From Bacillota bacterium (GTDB taxonomy: Bacteria; Bacillota; Negativicutes; Sporomusales; Sporomusaceae), in assembly GCA_017889705.1 (NCBI GenBank), contig JAGGAB010000017.1, positions 1-64,000 of the forward strand: a DNA stretch of 64,000 nucleotides, in the 5' to 3' direction. Of the stretch, positions 1-8,284 are shown one piece after another. The position numbers and the translations under genes were made by a program. The notes under the pieces are model-generated. The model had not been told where the DNA came from. It saw nothing but the letters and a program-made list of their open reading frames with translations, and did no database searches. The first letter of the stretch is position 1; each line of letters begins with the position of its first letter.

Positions 1-187
1 CTCACCTTCTCAATCAGCATTTGACTATATTTTAACATATTTGTAGTTTTATGTGAATTTTAACCACTTTTCACACAGTCTGACAGGTTCCTTGTCCCAT
101 TTTATCGCCCTTTTGGGCGTTAGGGGCTGTCGCAATTAGTGCAACAGACTTGGCAGAATTCTCCGGGAATTGCAACCTAGGTGTGCC

Positions 188-216
188 TTTACTAGCCGAG
201 CCGGTCATGGTATAAT
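188..216 (+). promoter_or_regulatory. Sigma-A-type promoter of the zinc-ribbon gene
   Basis: TTTACT at 188-193 and a perfect TATAAT at 211-216 are separated by 17 bases. The gene starts about 36 bases after the -10 box. The -35 is imperfect. Nothing else is seen in bases 1-187. Confidence 0.5.
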
Positions 217-251
217 CTGTGGCAAAGCTATTGCTTAGGGGGAAATCGTTC

Positions 252-638
252 ATGATGACAGTAAGTTTGTTAATTGGGGCGCTTGCAGCCTATTGGGTAT
301 ATAATGATGCCAGAGGACGCGGTCATGAGTTGAGTTCAGCATTACTATGGGCAGGCGGAACTATGTTTGCTTTAATCATTTTTCTGCCGCTTTATCTTTT
401 GCTTGGTCGTAAACCGTCGCTGAAACCGCATCGCAGCCAGGAGATCATTGATATTGAGGCAACACCGGTGGAAGAGACCATCAAATGTCCGATGTGTTCA
501 ATGAGAGTCAAAGAAGAGTTCAAGCTCTGCCCTTACTGCGGCTTTACACTAAAGCCTGCTTGTTCTTCCTGTGGCAAGGAAATGAACCGCGAATGGCGAG
601 CATGTCCTTATTGCCAGACGCCTGCAGAGGATAAATAA
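252..638 (+). CDS. Membrane-anchored double zinc-ribbon protein
   Basis: A small protein of 128 residues. One hydrophobic N-terminal segment (about residues 1-15) and a second one (about 32-52) predict a two-pass membrane anchor. The C-terminal half has two zinc-ribbon-like Cys pairs: CPMC and CPYC near residues 80-100, then CSSC and CPYC near 105-122. Such proteins (DUF2116/zinc-ribbon families) have no assigned function. The ATG at 252 is chosen because a GGGG-rich Shine-Dalgarno lies just before it; the in-frame ATG 33 bases upstream has none. It is a single gene ahead of a tRNA. Confidence 0.75.
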   Translation: MMTVSLLIGALAAYWVYNDARGRGHELSSALLWAGGTMFALIIFLPLYLLLGRKPSLKPHRSQEIIDIEATPVEETIKCPMCSMRVKEEFKLCPYCGFTLKPACSSCGKEMNREWRACPYCQTPAEDK

Positions 639-679
639 ACTCATAGGGTAAAACTTACAAATAAATTATGACAAATTTA

Positions 680-710
680 TTGGACACAGGGATACCTGGT
701 ATGCTATAAT
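680..710 (+). promoter_or_regulatory. Promoter of the tRNA-Arg gene
   Basis: TTGGAC at 680-685 and TATAAT at 705-710 are separated by 19 bases. This precedes the tRNA by about 30 bases. A short CGTGGC/GCCACG hairpin lies between the promoter and the tRNA. Confidence 0.55.
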
Positions 711-739
711 GTGTTTCGTGGCTGATGCCACGACATAAT

Positions 740-814
740 GCGCCCGTAGCTCAGGGGATAGAGCACCGGTCTCCGGAACCGGGAGCGCAGGTTCGATTCC
801 TGCCGGGCGCACCA
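740..814 (+). tRNA. tRNA-Arg (anticodon CCG)
   Basis: The acceptor arm GCGCCCG (740-746) pairs perfectly with CGGGCGC (804-810), followed by discriminator A and an encoded CCA. The anticodon stem CCGGT/ACCGG closes a seven-base loop CTCCGGA, giving anticodon CCG (Arg, codon CGG). The T-loop GTTCGATTC is canonical. Length is 75 nt with CCA. Confidence 0.96.
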
Positions 815-824
815 TAGGAAGATT

Positions 825-858
825 AAGCCTTCTAGCAATTTTGCTAGAAGGCTTTTTT
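825..858. terminator. Bidirectional terminator between tRNA-Arg and lysR-type gene
   Basis: A near-perfect 14-bp stem (825-838 with 841-854) is followed by a T run on the plus strand, and by A-rich flank that gives Us on the minus strand. It fits termination of both the tRNA and the convergent LysR gene. Confidence 0.85.
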
Positions 859-879
859 ATGGTTAACACTTTGTGCTCT

Positions 880-1752
880 TTACGCTGGATATTCACGCAA
901 TATAAAATCAATAAATGTTTTAGTTACAGGTTGTTCTACGGTATTATTGTTATACATCATAACGGTTTTTCGCAATAGTGTGTGCCCATCACGGAAGGTA
1001 ACTGGGCAAGAAAAGAGTGATCGAAAATTACTGATATGAAGTTTGGGAACAATGCACCAGCCTAGGCCGTGAGAAACCATCTGTAAACAAGCATCAATAG
1101 AATCAACTTTAATAATTGGTGGCAATGGGCAATTAAACTGCTCTTGCCACCAAAGGTATTGTTCGTCTTCAGTCTTGGTAAGTGCTGAGACATCATATTG
1201 AATCCATTGAGTTTTTGGCAGCTGTTTAAGAATAATGGGTTGAGAAGCTGTAATACACATTGGTTCTTCGAATAGTACATAGGTATTTTCCGGCCATGTC
1301 GCACCGCCCCTGAGTATGGCAACATCTAGTTCGTTGTTTTGTAGCATAGCAGGAAGTGTTAAAGTACTGGATCCTGTTTTTAAGCTGACATCGACATTAG
1401 GAAAGTGTTTATGATAGCTTTTCAAAAGTGGCGCCATTTTATATCGTGCAAATACTCTAGAAACGCCTAAGCGTAATGTGCCGCTTACTGAGGGCGTCAT
1501 ATTACAAACATGTTTTTTTACAGCCTCTAATCGTTCTAACATTTCTTCAGAGTATTTTACAAGGTACAGGCCTTGCTGGGTAAAACATACGCCATTGGAA
1601 TACCGGTTTAAAATTCGAACACCAATATCCTTTTCAAGATTTTGGAGTCGATGGCTTAGCGCTGGCTGGGAAATAAAGAGGCGTTGTGCTGCTTTTGTCA
1701 GGCTTCGTTCTTCTTTAATTGTTTTTAGAACTACCCAATCTTTGTAATCCAT
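880..1752 (-). CDS. LysR-family transcriptional regulator
   Basis: About 290 residues. The N-terminal 60 residues carry the LysR winged helix-turn-helix (SLTKAAQRLFISQPALSHRLQNLE), followed by a linker helix and a type 2 periplasmic-binding-like effector domain (about residues 90-285). The ATG at 1752 has a GGAG eight bases upstream; an upstream GTG at 1761 would overlap that site and is less likely. It is divergent from the M20 peptidase/DcuC operon across a 366-base gap containing a LysR-type palindrome. It is therefore probably the regulator of that operon, but the effector is unknown. Confidence 0.9.
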   Translation of the reverse strand: MDYKDWVVLKTIKEERSLTKAAQRLFISQPALSHRLQNLEKDIGVRILNRYSNGVCFTQQGLYLVKYSEEMLERLEAVKKHVCNMTPSVSGTLRLGVSRVFARYKMAPLLKSYHKHFPNVDVSLKTGSSTLTLPAMLQNNELDVAILRGGATWPENTYVLFEEPMCITASQPIILKQLPKTQWIQYDVSALTKTEDEQYLWWQEQFNCPLPPIIKVDSIDACLQMVSHGLGWCIVPKLHISNFRSLFSCPVTFRDGHTLLRKTVMMYNNNTVEQPVTKTFIDFILREYPA

Positions 1753-1792
1753 GTAGTCCACTCCAACGTAAGATGTTTTCTAAAACTTTTAA

Positions 1793-1812
1793 ATCATTAT
1801 ACTACAAATGAT
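1793..1812. promoter_or_regulatory. Candidate LysR operator palindrome
   Basis: ATCATT (1793-1798), eight bases, then AATGAT (1807-1812) form a perfect dyad. Within it the T-N11-A pattern typical of LysR boxes can be read. It lies 40 bases upstream of the regulator start, inside the divergent intergenic region. The rest of 1813-2118 is AT-rich with no promoter I can defend. Confidence 0.45.
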
Positions 1813-2118
1813 AGCAAAAGCAATGAAAAACATATTTGGAAAAAGAAGTTTAAAAGGTTAATAAAAGTAATTTTAGGTTGCAGATGCGAAAGCAGTGTTG
1901 AGTTCGCTATAGTTTATGGCACATTTAACATTGCTTTCTATTTTTTATGCTAATTACAGGAGGCCTAAAAAGTGCTCCTGATAAACTCTTACCGATAAAT
2001 TGTTTTTATGGGGAGCCAATAAGAAACCAATATTTCTGCTTTGAAAAAAATTAAACTATACTGAATTTAGCAAGAGTAGATAAATAGCTGTTCATTATGA
2101 GCGAGAAAGGTGCGGCCT

Positions 2119-3318
2119 ATGCAAGACATTTTTGAGGCATGTAAGAAAGTGCAACCCGATTTGATAAATTTGTGGAGAGATATTGTCAATATTGATACCG
2201 GTACTGGTTATAGTAAAGGGTTAAAACAGGTTGGTGAAATAATCAGTGAGTTTTGTATAAGGCAAGGCATGCAAGTAGAGCGCTATCCGGTTAATGGTCC
2301 GCAAAGTGAATTTAATATATGTGCACGGCGTAAAGGGGCGGGGGAAAAGTCAATCTTATTATTAGCCCATATGGATACTGTTTTTCCCGAGGGAACTGCT
2401 GTAGAACGACCATTCAGGACTGACAGTGAGTGGGCTTATGGTCCAGGTGTATCAGATTGTAAAGGCGGCATAGTTCTTGCTCTATATGCAATGGAAATAC
2501 TGAAAAAGTTTGAGATATCCAGCTATGGGCATATTACTTGTTGTTTTAACTGTGATGAAGAAATATCATCTCCTGGATCGCGCGATTTAATTATGGAGTT
2601 AGCGAAACAACATGATTATGTATTGTCCTTGGAACCTGGACAGACCAATGATGGGGTTGTTGCATGGCGTAAAGGGGTAGGTAAGCTCAAGGTGGAGGTT
2701 CATGGCAAGAGTTCGCATGCGGGGAGCGACCCGGATAATGGCTGTAATGCTTTGCTAGAATTGACTCACAAGATTAACAGTATGGCTGGCCTTGCTGATA
2801 GAGATAAACAAACGACAGTTACTTTTACTAAAGCAATAGCTGGAGACAGACTTAATGTGGTCACCGATTTTGCAGAAGCTTGGGCTGATGTTAGAGTAGT
2901 TTATGCAGAGGAATTTGATCGGATTGAAAGCGATGCACGGAGATTGGCTGATGCGAGTGTAATCGAGGGAACAAATACGGTTGTAACCCTTACAAGGGGC
3001 AGGCCGCCGTTTGCTCCAAATGAGGGAACGGAAATGTTAATTGCTCAGGCGGAAAAAATATATGCGGAGATTGGCAGAACGCTACATAAAAGTGGTGTAG
3101 GCGGGGCTTCGGATGCAAATTTGGCAGCAGCGGCAGGTGCCATTGTTCTTGATAGTTTAGGACCGGTAAAAGGCGGTCCTAACCATACAGCAGATGAAAA
3201 AACACGATTAGAATCTTTAGTCCCACGGCTCTATCTGTTAACCCGATTAATTATAGAGTTAGGGAATAGGGATTTTAACAAAAACATGCTTTCATTTGAA
3301 AAGGAGGTTAGAGGCTAG
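2119..3318 (+). CDS. M20-family metallopeptidase, glutamate carboxypeptidase-like
   Basis: About 399 residues, the normal size for carboxypeptidase G2-like M20 enzymes. Di-zinc site residues are visible: H and D in LAHMDTVF, the bridging D in GVSDCKGG, the catalytic EE in CDEEISS, and the last His in GGPNHTADE. A dimerisation insert follows the GKSSHAG motif. The ATG at 2119 has AAAGG eight bases upstream and is preferred over GTG at 2110. It heads an operon with a DcuC carrier and a second M20 enzyme, so it probably hydrolyses an imported N-acyl amino acid or peptide. The substrate is not predictable. Confidence 0.85.
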   Translation: MQDIFEACKKVQPDLINLWRDIVNIDTGTGYSKGLKQVGEIISEFCIRQGMQVERYPVNGPQSEFNICARRKGAGEKSILLLAHMDTVFPEGTAVERPFRTDSEWAYGPGVSDCKGGIVLALYAMEILKKFEISSYGHITCCFNCDEEISSPGSRDLIMELAKQHDYVLSLEPGQTNDGVVAWRKGVGKLKVEVHGKSSHAGSDPDNGCNALLELTHKINSMAGLADRDKQTTVTFTKAIAGDRLNVVTDFAEAWADVRVVYAEEFDRIESDARRLADASVIEGTNTVVTLTRGRPPFAPNEGTEMLIAQAEKIYAEIGRTLHKSGVGGASDANLAAAAGAIVLDSLGPVKGGPNHTADEKTRLESLVPRLYLLTRLIIELGNRDFNKNMLSFEKEVRG

Positions 3319-3363
3319 CAAAAGTTAATTCTGGAATAAACAATTTAGGGGAGGTATAATAAA

Positions 3364-4746
3364 ATGTTAGGTCTGATAATTGCACTTTTAGTAGTAACGG
3401 TATGTGGCTATTTAATTATTAAAAAATATAAAGCCCAAGCAGTACTTATTTGCGGCGGTTTTATAATGATGGCCGTAGCAATTATATTCAACTTTGGCCC
3501 CATAGTGCCGGCCAAACTATCAACTGGATTTTCCTGGTTCGATATGTTTAAGTTTGTAGATGAGTTAGCCTCAAAACGCACTGCTGAATTAGGGCTGATG
3601 ATTATGGTATGTGCCGGGTTCGCTAAATACATGGAGAAGATAGGGGCAAGCCGGGCGATGGTTCATGTTGCTGTTAAACCCCTGAGTTTATTGCGGTCAC
3701 CTTATTTGGTACTATGCGGCGGATTTCTTATTGGACAAGTTCTACACCCGTTTATTCCTAGCGCTTCCGGTTTTGGCATGCTATTAATGGTTACCATGTA
3801 TCCTATCTATATTTCTCTTGGAATTAGCAGAACTGCAGCTACGGCCGTCATTGGTACGAATGGCTGTCTTGACCTCGGACCTGCATCAGGAAACTCTATT
3901 TTAGCTGCAAAATATGCAGGTATTTCAGCCGTAGACTATTTTGTTAAATATCAATTGCCGCCTGCTATTGCAATTTCGTTAGTTTTAGTAGTATGTCATT
4001 ACTTTGTGCAAAGATGGTTTGATAAAAAGTATGAAGGCGGATTGGCGCAAGGATTTGCCAAGCAAGAAGTAGCCGCAACTACGGAAAAGGATAAAGAAGA
4101 ACCACTTCCACCGTTATTTTATGCTATACTACCGGCAGTACCTTTACTATTAATGTTAGTATTCGGCTACTTTAAATTTCAAGGTATTAAGATGGATATT
4201 AACGTAGCATTATTTATTGGTTTTGCCGTAGCAATGATGGCGGAGTTTTTTAGAGTTCGCGATTTAAAAAAGGTACTTTCGAGTATGCAAATATTTTTTG
4301 ACGGTATGGGTGTACAGTTTGCAACTGTTGTAACTTTAATAGTTGCTGGGGAAACCTTTGCTAAAGGGTTGACATCATTAGGTGCGATTGATACTCTTAT
4401 TTATTCTGCTCAATCAGCAGGGTTTGGGAAAGATGCAATGATTGTTCTAATGAGTGGTATAATTACGGCTTCATCACTCGTGATGGGTTCTGGAAATGCT
4501 CCTTTTTTTGCCTTTTCCTCGTTTGCACCCGATGTTGCGGCTAAAGTAGGAGCTGAAGCAGTAAATTTTTTACTACCTATGCAGCTTTCGGCCAGTGTGG
4601 CAAGGGCAATGTGTCCGATAACTGCCGTTATCGTTGCAATATCAGGTGTTGCCGGTGTATCACCGTTTGATGTCGTAAAGAGAACGGCGATACCCCTTAC
4701 AGCCGGTTTGCTTACAGTACAAATTGTAACCTTTTTCATGTTTTAG
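3364..4746 (+). CDS. DcuC-family anaerobic C4-dicarboxylate-type carrier
   Basis: 460 residues with about 11-12 hydrophobic segments, matching the DcuC family length (~460). Family-like stretches include FVDELASKRTAELGLMIMV with GFAKYMEKIGA, the SASGFGMLLM segment and the GPASGNSILAAKYAG loop. DcuC proteins exchange or export C4-dicarboxylates such as succinate in anaerobes; related carriers move other carboxylates. Flanked by two M20 hydrolases in one operon, this one may instead carry an acyl-amino acid. A strong GGGGAGG site precedes the ATG. Confidence 0.85.
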   Translation: MLGLIIALLVVTVCGYLIIKKYKAQAVLICGGFIMMAVAIIFNFGPIVPAKLSTGFSWFDMFKFVDELASKRTAELGLMIMVCAGFAKYMEKIGASRAMVHVAVKPLSLLRSPYLVLCGGFLIGQVLHPFIPSASGFGMLLMVTMYPIYISLGISRTAATAVIGTNGCLDLGPASGNSILAAKYAGISAVDYFVKYQLPPAIAISLVLVVCHYFVQRWFDKKYEGGLAQGFAKQEVAATTEKDKEEPLPPLFYAILPAVPLLLMLVFGYFKFQGIKMDINVALFIGFAVAMMAEFFRVRDLKKVLSSMQIFFDGMGVQFATVVTLIVAGETFAKGLTSLGAIDTLIYSAQSAGFGKDAMIVLMSGIITASSLVMGSGNAPFFAFSSFAPDVAAKVGAEAVNFLLPMQLSASVARAMCPITAVIVAISGVAGVSPFDVVKRTAIPLTAGLLTVQIVTFFMF

Positions 4747-4807
4747 GTAGTAAGTGAGAGGGGCGATTAATGAGTTTACCTAATCGAATTTTGCTGGAGG
4801 AGTTAAC

Positions 4808-6001
4808 GTGGAGATAAGCGATAAACAAATTATTCAACAGGAAATAGATCAAGTAAAAGAAGCATTATGGGAATTAAGCCACAAGATACATAAAAATCCC
4901 GAACTTGGATTTCAGGAAGAACAAGCAGTGAAATGGCAGACTGAACTACTTAAACAGCATGGCTTTCATATACAAGTTCCTTTTGCTGGACTTGATACTT
5001 CTTATAAAGCAACGTTCGCCGGAAAAGGCAAAGGGCCCAAAATTGCTTTTCTTGCAGAATATGATGCGTTAAAAGGACTGGGACATGCGTGCGGGCATAA
5101 TTTAATTGCTGCGATGTCTGTAGGGGCGGCAATTGGGTTATCTAAACTGATTCACAAGCTAGATGGGGAAATTATTGTTTTGGGTTGCCCTGGCGAAGAG
5201 GGTGGCAAAGGAAAAGTTATCATGCTCAATAATGGGGGTTTTGATGATATTGACTTTGCGATGATGATTCATCCGGCGACTCGAAACTTAATTGGAAGGG
5301 GAGGCTTAGCTAGCAGCGTTCTTGATGTCGAGTTTTTTGGTAAAGCAGCGCATTCGAAGGAGCCAGCTGAGGGAATTAACGCATTGACCGCAATTATTAA
5401 CACTTTTACGGGTATTGATACGGTACGACAGCTATGGCGTGATGACAGTAGAATTAACGGTATTATAGTAAGTGGCGGAACGGCTCCTAACATTATTCCT
5501 GAGTATGCGTCTGCGCGTTTTACTGTTCGGGCAAAAACGAGTAAGTACCTCTTAAAAATGATTGAAGATATAAAGAAAGTGACAGAAGCCGCAGGTTTAA
5601 TCACTGGAGCCAGACCGAATGTAAAGGTTGGTTTAGTATCTACAGAAAGATATTCTAATTCGGTTATGGGTAAAACTATACAGGCTAATATGAAAGAGCT
5701 CGGGATAGCAATGGAATATCCCCCTCAAGGGCTTGCTGTAGGTTCTTCCGATTTTGGTAATGTTTCAATGACGGTACCAGCTATTCACGAATATCTTGCT
5801 ATTGCCCCTTTAAGTGTGAAAAATCATACGAAGCAAATGGCAGAGGCAGCTATTAGCAAAGACGCGGATGAAGTTCTGATTAAGGGCGCTAAAGGATTAG
5901 CAATGACTGGTTATGATATTTTATATAATGAAGATTTGCGTGATCAAATTAGGTTTGAATTTCAAAAAACGATTACTACCTTAAGTAGTGGTCAAGACTA
6001 A
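4808..6001 (+). CDS. M20-family amidohydrolase (AbgB/PM20D2-like)
   Basis: 397 residues. Metal-site motifs of the aminoacylase-1-like/AbgB branch are present: GHACGHN, the catalytic GEEGG, HPATRN, and a C-terminal IHEYLAI region. AAHSKEP marks the lid domain. This subgroup splits amide bonds of p-aminobenzoyl-glutamate or other N-acyl amino acids. The GTG start is supported by GGAGG eight bases upstream. It is the last gene of the operon with the DcuC carrier, which suggests import followed by hydrolysis. The exact substrate is unknown. Confidence 0.85.
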   Translation: MEISDKQIIQQEIDQVKEALWELSHKIHKNPELGFQEEQAVKWQTELLKQHGFHIQVPFAGLDTSYKATFAGKGKGPKIAFLAEYDALKGLGHACGHNLIAAMSVGAAIGLSKLIHKLDGEIIVLGCPGEEGGKGKVIMLNNGGFDDIDFAMMIHPATRNLIGRGGLASSVLDVEFFGKAAHSKEPAEGINALTAIINTFTGIDTVRQLWRDDSRINGIIVSGGTAPNIIPEYASARFTVRAKTSKYLLKMIEDIKKVTEAAGLITGARPNVKVGLVSTERYSNSVMGKTIQANMKELGIAMEYPPQGLAVGSSDFGNVSMTVPAIHEYLAIAPLSVKNHTKQMAEAAISKDADEVLIKGAKGLAMTGYDILYNEDLRDQIRFEFQKTITTLSSGQD

Positions 6002-6098
6002 TCTCAATGTTATGATCTTAATAACCTTTTCAAACTATAGAGGAAGACTAAGCTGGGTTACAATTTTGGGATTAAATAGTGCTATTAATGCTTAAGTC

Positions 6099-6127
6099 TT
6101 GACAACTGTTTCCATTAATGGTATTTT
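6099..6127 (+). promoter_or_regulatory. Sigma-A promoter of the riboswitch-controlled importer
   Basis: TTGACA (6099-6104) and TATTTT (6122-6127) are 17 bases apart. Transcription would start about 20-25 bases before the cobalamin riboswitch. Confidence 0.75.
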
Positions 6128-6154
6128 AGTAACGAAGTAAAAATCGAATAGTAC

Positions 6155-6322
6155 GAGATAGGTGCCCTTCGGGGCTTAATAGGGAAGACCGGTTAAAAGC
6201 CGGCGCGGTCCCGCCACTGTAACGGGGAGCAAGCTTAAGATATGCCACTGGGATGAAAAGTCTTGGGAAGGTTTAAGTAAGTGATGATCCGGAGTCAGGA
6301 GAACTGCCTGTCTGACAATCAC
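6155..6322 (+). ncRNA. Cobalamin (AdoCbl) riboswitch
   Basis: Conserved features are visible in order: GGTGCCC near 6161, the GGGAAG-type segment at 6182, the GCCGGCGCGGTCCCGCCACTG region with the central junction near 6200-6220, and the B12-box-like segment GTCAGGAGAACTGCC near 6294-6309. The layout and ~170 nt length match the AdoCbl class. It precedes a five-gene ABC importer, with two hairpins in between. Confidence 0.9.
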
Positions 6323-6392
6323 CGTTATGTTACCCACGAGGTATGGGGAGGGGATTACAGTAGGCACTTTTTCGTGTACCTAGTTTAATTCG

Positions 6393-6420
6393 CTCCTGGT
6401 TAACCACCAGGAGTTTTTTA
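6393..6420 (+). terminator. Riboswitch expression-platform terminator (first hairpin)
   Basis: CTCCTGGT pairs with ACCAGGAG around a five-base loop and is followed by six Ts. It lies 70 bases after the cobalamin aptamer, fitting transcription termination when cobalamin is bound. Confidence 0.8.
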
Positions 6421-6434
6421 TTTGCTTACTTGTT

Positions 6435-6474
6435 AAAACTCCTGACTTTCGGCGGTCAGGAGTTTTATTATTTT
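6435..6474 (+). promoter_or_regulatory. Second hairpin of the expression platform
   Basis: A 12-bp stem AAAACTCCTGAC/GTCAGGAGTTTT is followed by ATTATTTT. Its 5' arm is also complementary to the 3' arm and T run of the preceding terminator (CAGGAGTTTT with AAAACTCCTG). The two hairpins could therefore exclude each other. It may be a second terminator or an antiterminator partner. Confidence 0.55.
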
Positions 6475-6494
6475 GAGGAAGAGGTGATGATGGT

Positions 6495-7436
6495 TTGAAA
6501 CGAAATGAAATTGTGCACCGTTTAGCGCAGATGCTCATTACACTTGTTGGCGTGAGCTTTCTGACGTTTTCTCTGATGTATTTGTCACCAGGGGATCCGG
6601 CAGAAATGCTGCTAGAAGTTGCCGACACGATTGTTTCGAAAGAAACGCTTGACGAGACGCGGGCGCAGCTCGGGCTGGATCAACCGTTTCATGTACAGTA
6701 TATTCGCTGGATTACCGGTGTTTTGCAGGGCGATATGGGGATGTCATATTCGGCGAAGATGCCGGTAACGGAACGTCTCTGGCAGTGTCTTCCAGGAACA
6801 TTAGTGCTGGCAGGCTCAGCCACTGTAATGATGCTTCTGATAGCGGTGCCGTGCGGGATATTGTCTGCGGTGTATCGTAACCGTGCTGTGGATTATTTAA
6901 TTCGCGGAATTTCCTTTTTAGGCGTGTCTATGCCAAGCTTTTGGGTCGGTCTTATTTTATTGTACATTTTGGGGCTGAAGCTGAAGCTGTTTCCAATAAC
7001 CGGCGGAGCTGTGTCTTTGGAACGGATGGTGCTGCCGGCGCTGACGCTGGCGATCGCGATGTCGGCTAAATACACGCGGCAGGTACGTACTGCCGTTTTG
7101 GAGGAACTGGGACAGGATTATATCTTTGGGGCGCGGACGCGAGGCATTCCCCTGCGAAAGATTCTCTGGCGGCATGTGCTGCCGAATGCCTGCCTGCCGC
7201 TGATTACGCTCTTGGGTATGTCGATTGGCTGGCTGCTGGGCGGCGTGGCAGTTATTGAGATGGTATTCGCCTGGCCGGGACTTGGTAAGATGGCGGTGCA
7301 TGCCATTGAGATGCGTGATTATCCGCTTGTACAAGGATTTGTCCTTTGGATTGCTGTTTTGTATATGGGGATTAATCTGTTAGTTGATATTTCCTATACC
7401 TATCTTGATCCGCGGTTGAAAAAAGGAGGACACTGA
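6495..7436 (+). CDS. Nickel/peptide-type ABC transporter permease (NikB-like)
   Basis: 313 residues. It has the N-terminal hydrophobic segment, the LAGSATVMMLLIAVPCGI region, and the inner-membrane signature EELGQDYIFGARTRGI (EAA loop) near residue 205 typical of DppB/NikB proteins. The start is a TTG with GAGG ten bases upstream; the nearby ATGs are out of frame. It abuts the next permease (TGA then GTG). The whole operon is under a cobalamin riboswitch, so I infer cobalt or another corrinoid-related cargo rather than peptides. Confidence 0.85.
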   Translation: MKRNEIVHRLAQMLITLVGVSFLTFSLMYLSPGDPAEMLLEVADTIVSKETLDETRAQLGLDQPFHVQYIRWITGVLQGDMGMSYSAKMPVTERLWQCLPGTLVLAGSATVMMLLIAVPCGILSAVYRNRAVDYLIRGISFLGVSMPSFWVGLILLYILGLKLKLFPITGGAVSLERMVLPALTLAIAMSAKYTRQVRTAVLEELGQDYIFGARTRGIPLRKILWRHVLPNACLPLITLLGMSIGWLLGGVAVIEMVFAWPGLGKMAVHAIEMRDYPLVQGFVLWIAVLYMGINLLVDISYTYLDPRLKKGGH

Positions 7437-8258
7437 GTGGCATTGCTGACAAAAGACAAATTTTTGTTTGGTTTGTATACGGTTTTGGTACTTGTGCTTG
7501 CCGGATTTGCGCTATTTGCGCCATGGCTTGCACCTTATGATCCGTATGATGCGGTGATGCGGCATTCGTTGCAGGCTCCCTCGGCGGAACATGTATTTGG
7601 TACAGATAAACTTGGGCGAGACTGCTTATCTCGTATTCTTTACGGGACGAGGACTTCACTCTTAATGACGTTGTCGCTGGTGGGTATTATTGCTGGGATA
7701 GGGACGTTTGTCGGCGTGGTTTCCGGGTACATGGGGGGCAAGGTGGATGCCGTACTCATGCGGATTGTGGATATGATGCTAGCCTTTCCTGGCATTGTGC
7801 TGGCGATTGCAATTGCTGGTATGATGGGCGGAAATATAGTAAATACAATTTTGGCACTGGCGGCAGTGAGTTGGACCAAGTATGCGCGTTTGGGACGCAG
7901 CCTTACGCTCAAGCTGCGCGAACGTGACTTTATCGCAGCCGCCGTGACCACCGGAACAAGGCCTCGCCAAATCCTATGGCGTCATGTGCTGCCAAATATT
8001 TTGCCAACGATTGTTGTAACGGCTGCTATGGATATCGGTACGATGATTATCGAGCTTGCCGGTTTGTCCTTTCTTGGTTTCGGTGCGCAGCCGCCGACGC
8101 CGGAATGGGGGCTTATGCTCAATGAGGGCAGACAGCATATTCAGACGGCTCCCTGGTTAATGCTGTATCCGGGGGCTGCAATCCTAATTGTTGTGGCAGT
8201 CTTCAATTTATGGGGAGACAGCCTGCGCGACATCCTGGCCCCACAGCGGGCCAACTAA
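7437..8258 (+). CDS. Nickel/peptide-type ABC transporter permease (NikC-like)
   Basis: 273 residues. N-terminal membrane segment, then the DppC/NikC landmark HVFGTDKLGRDCLSRILYG near residues 52-70, and an EAA loop around LRERDFIAAAVTTGTRP. The GTG start immediately follows the stop of the upstream permease with AAAGGAGG before it, so translation is coupled. It forms the channel heterodimer with that permease. Confidence 0.88.
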   Translation: MALLTKDKFLFGLYTVLVLVLAGFALFAPWLAPYDPYDAVMRHSLQAPSAEHVFGTDKLGRDCLSRILYGTRTSLLMTLSLVGIIAGIGTFVGVVSGYMGGKVDAVLMRIVDMMLAFPGIVLAIAIAGMMGGNIVNTILALAAVSWTKYARLGRSLTLKLRERDFIAAAVTTGTRPRQILWRHVLPNILPTIVVTAAMDIGTMIIELAGLSFLGFGAQPPTPEWGLMLNEGRQHIQTAPWLMLYPGAAILIVVAVFNLWGDSLRDILAPQRAN

Positions 8259-8284
8259 GTAAAATAACTGAAGGGATGAAGAGA

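Noticed and set aside
71-253. Minus-strand 60-codon frame at the left edge
   Set aside because: No ribosome-binding site, and it covers the likely promoter of the zinc-ribbon gene.
666-911. Minus-strand open frame across tRNA-Arg
   Set aside because: It runs through the tRNA and a terminator. Such products are a common artefact of tRNA antisense reading.
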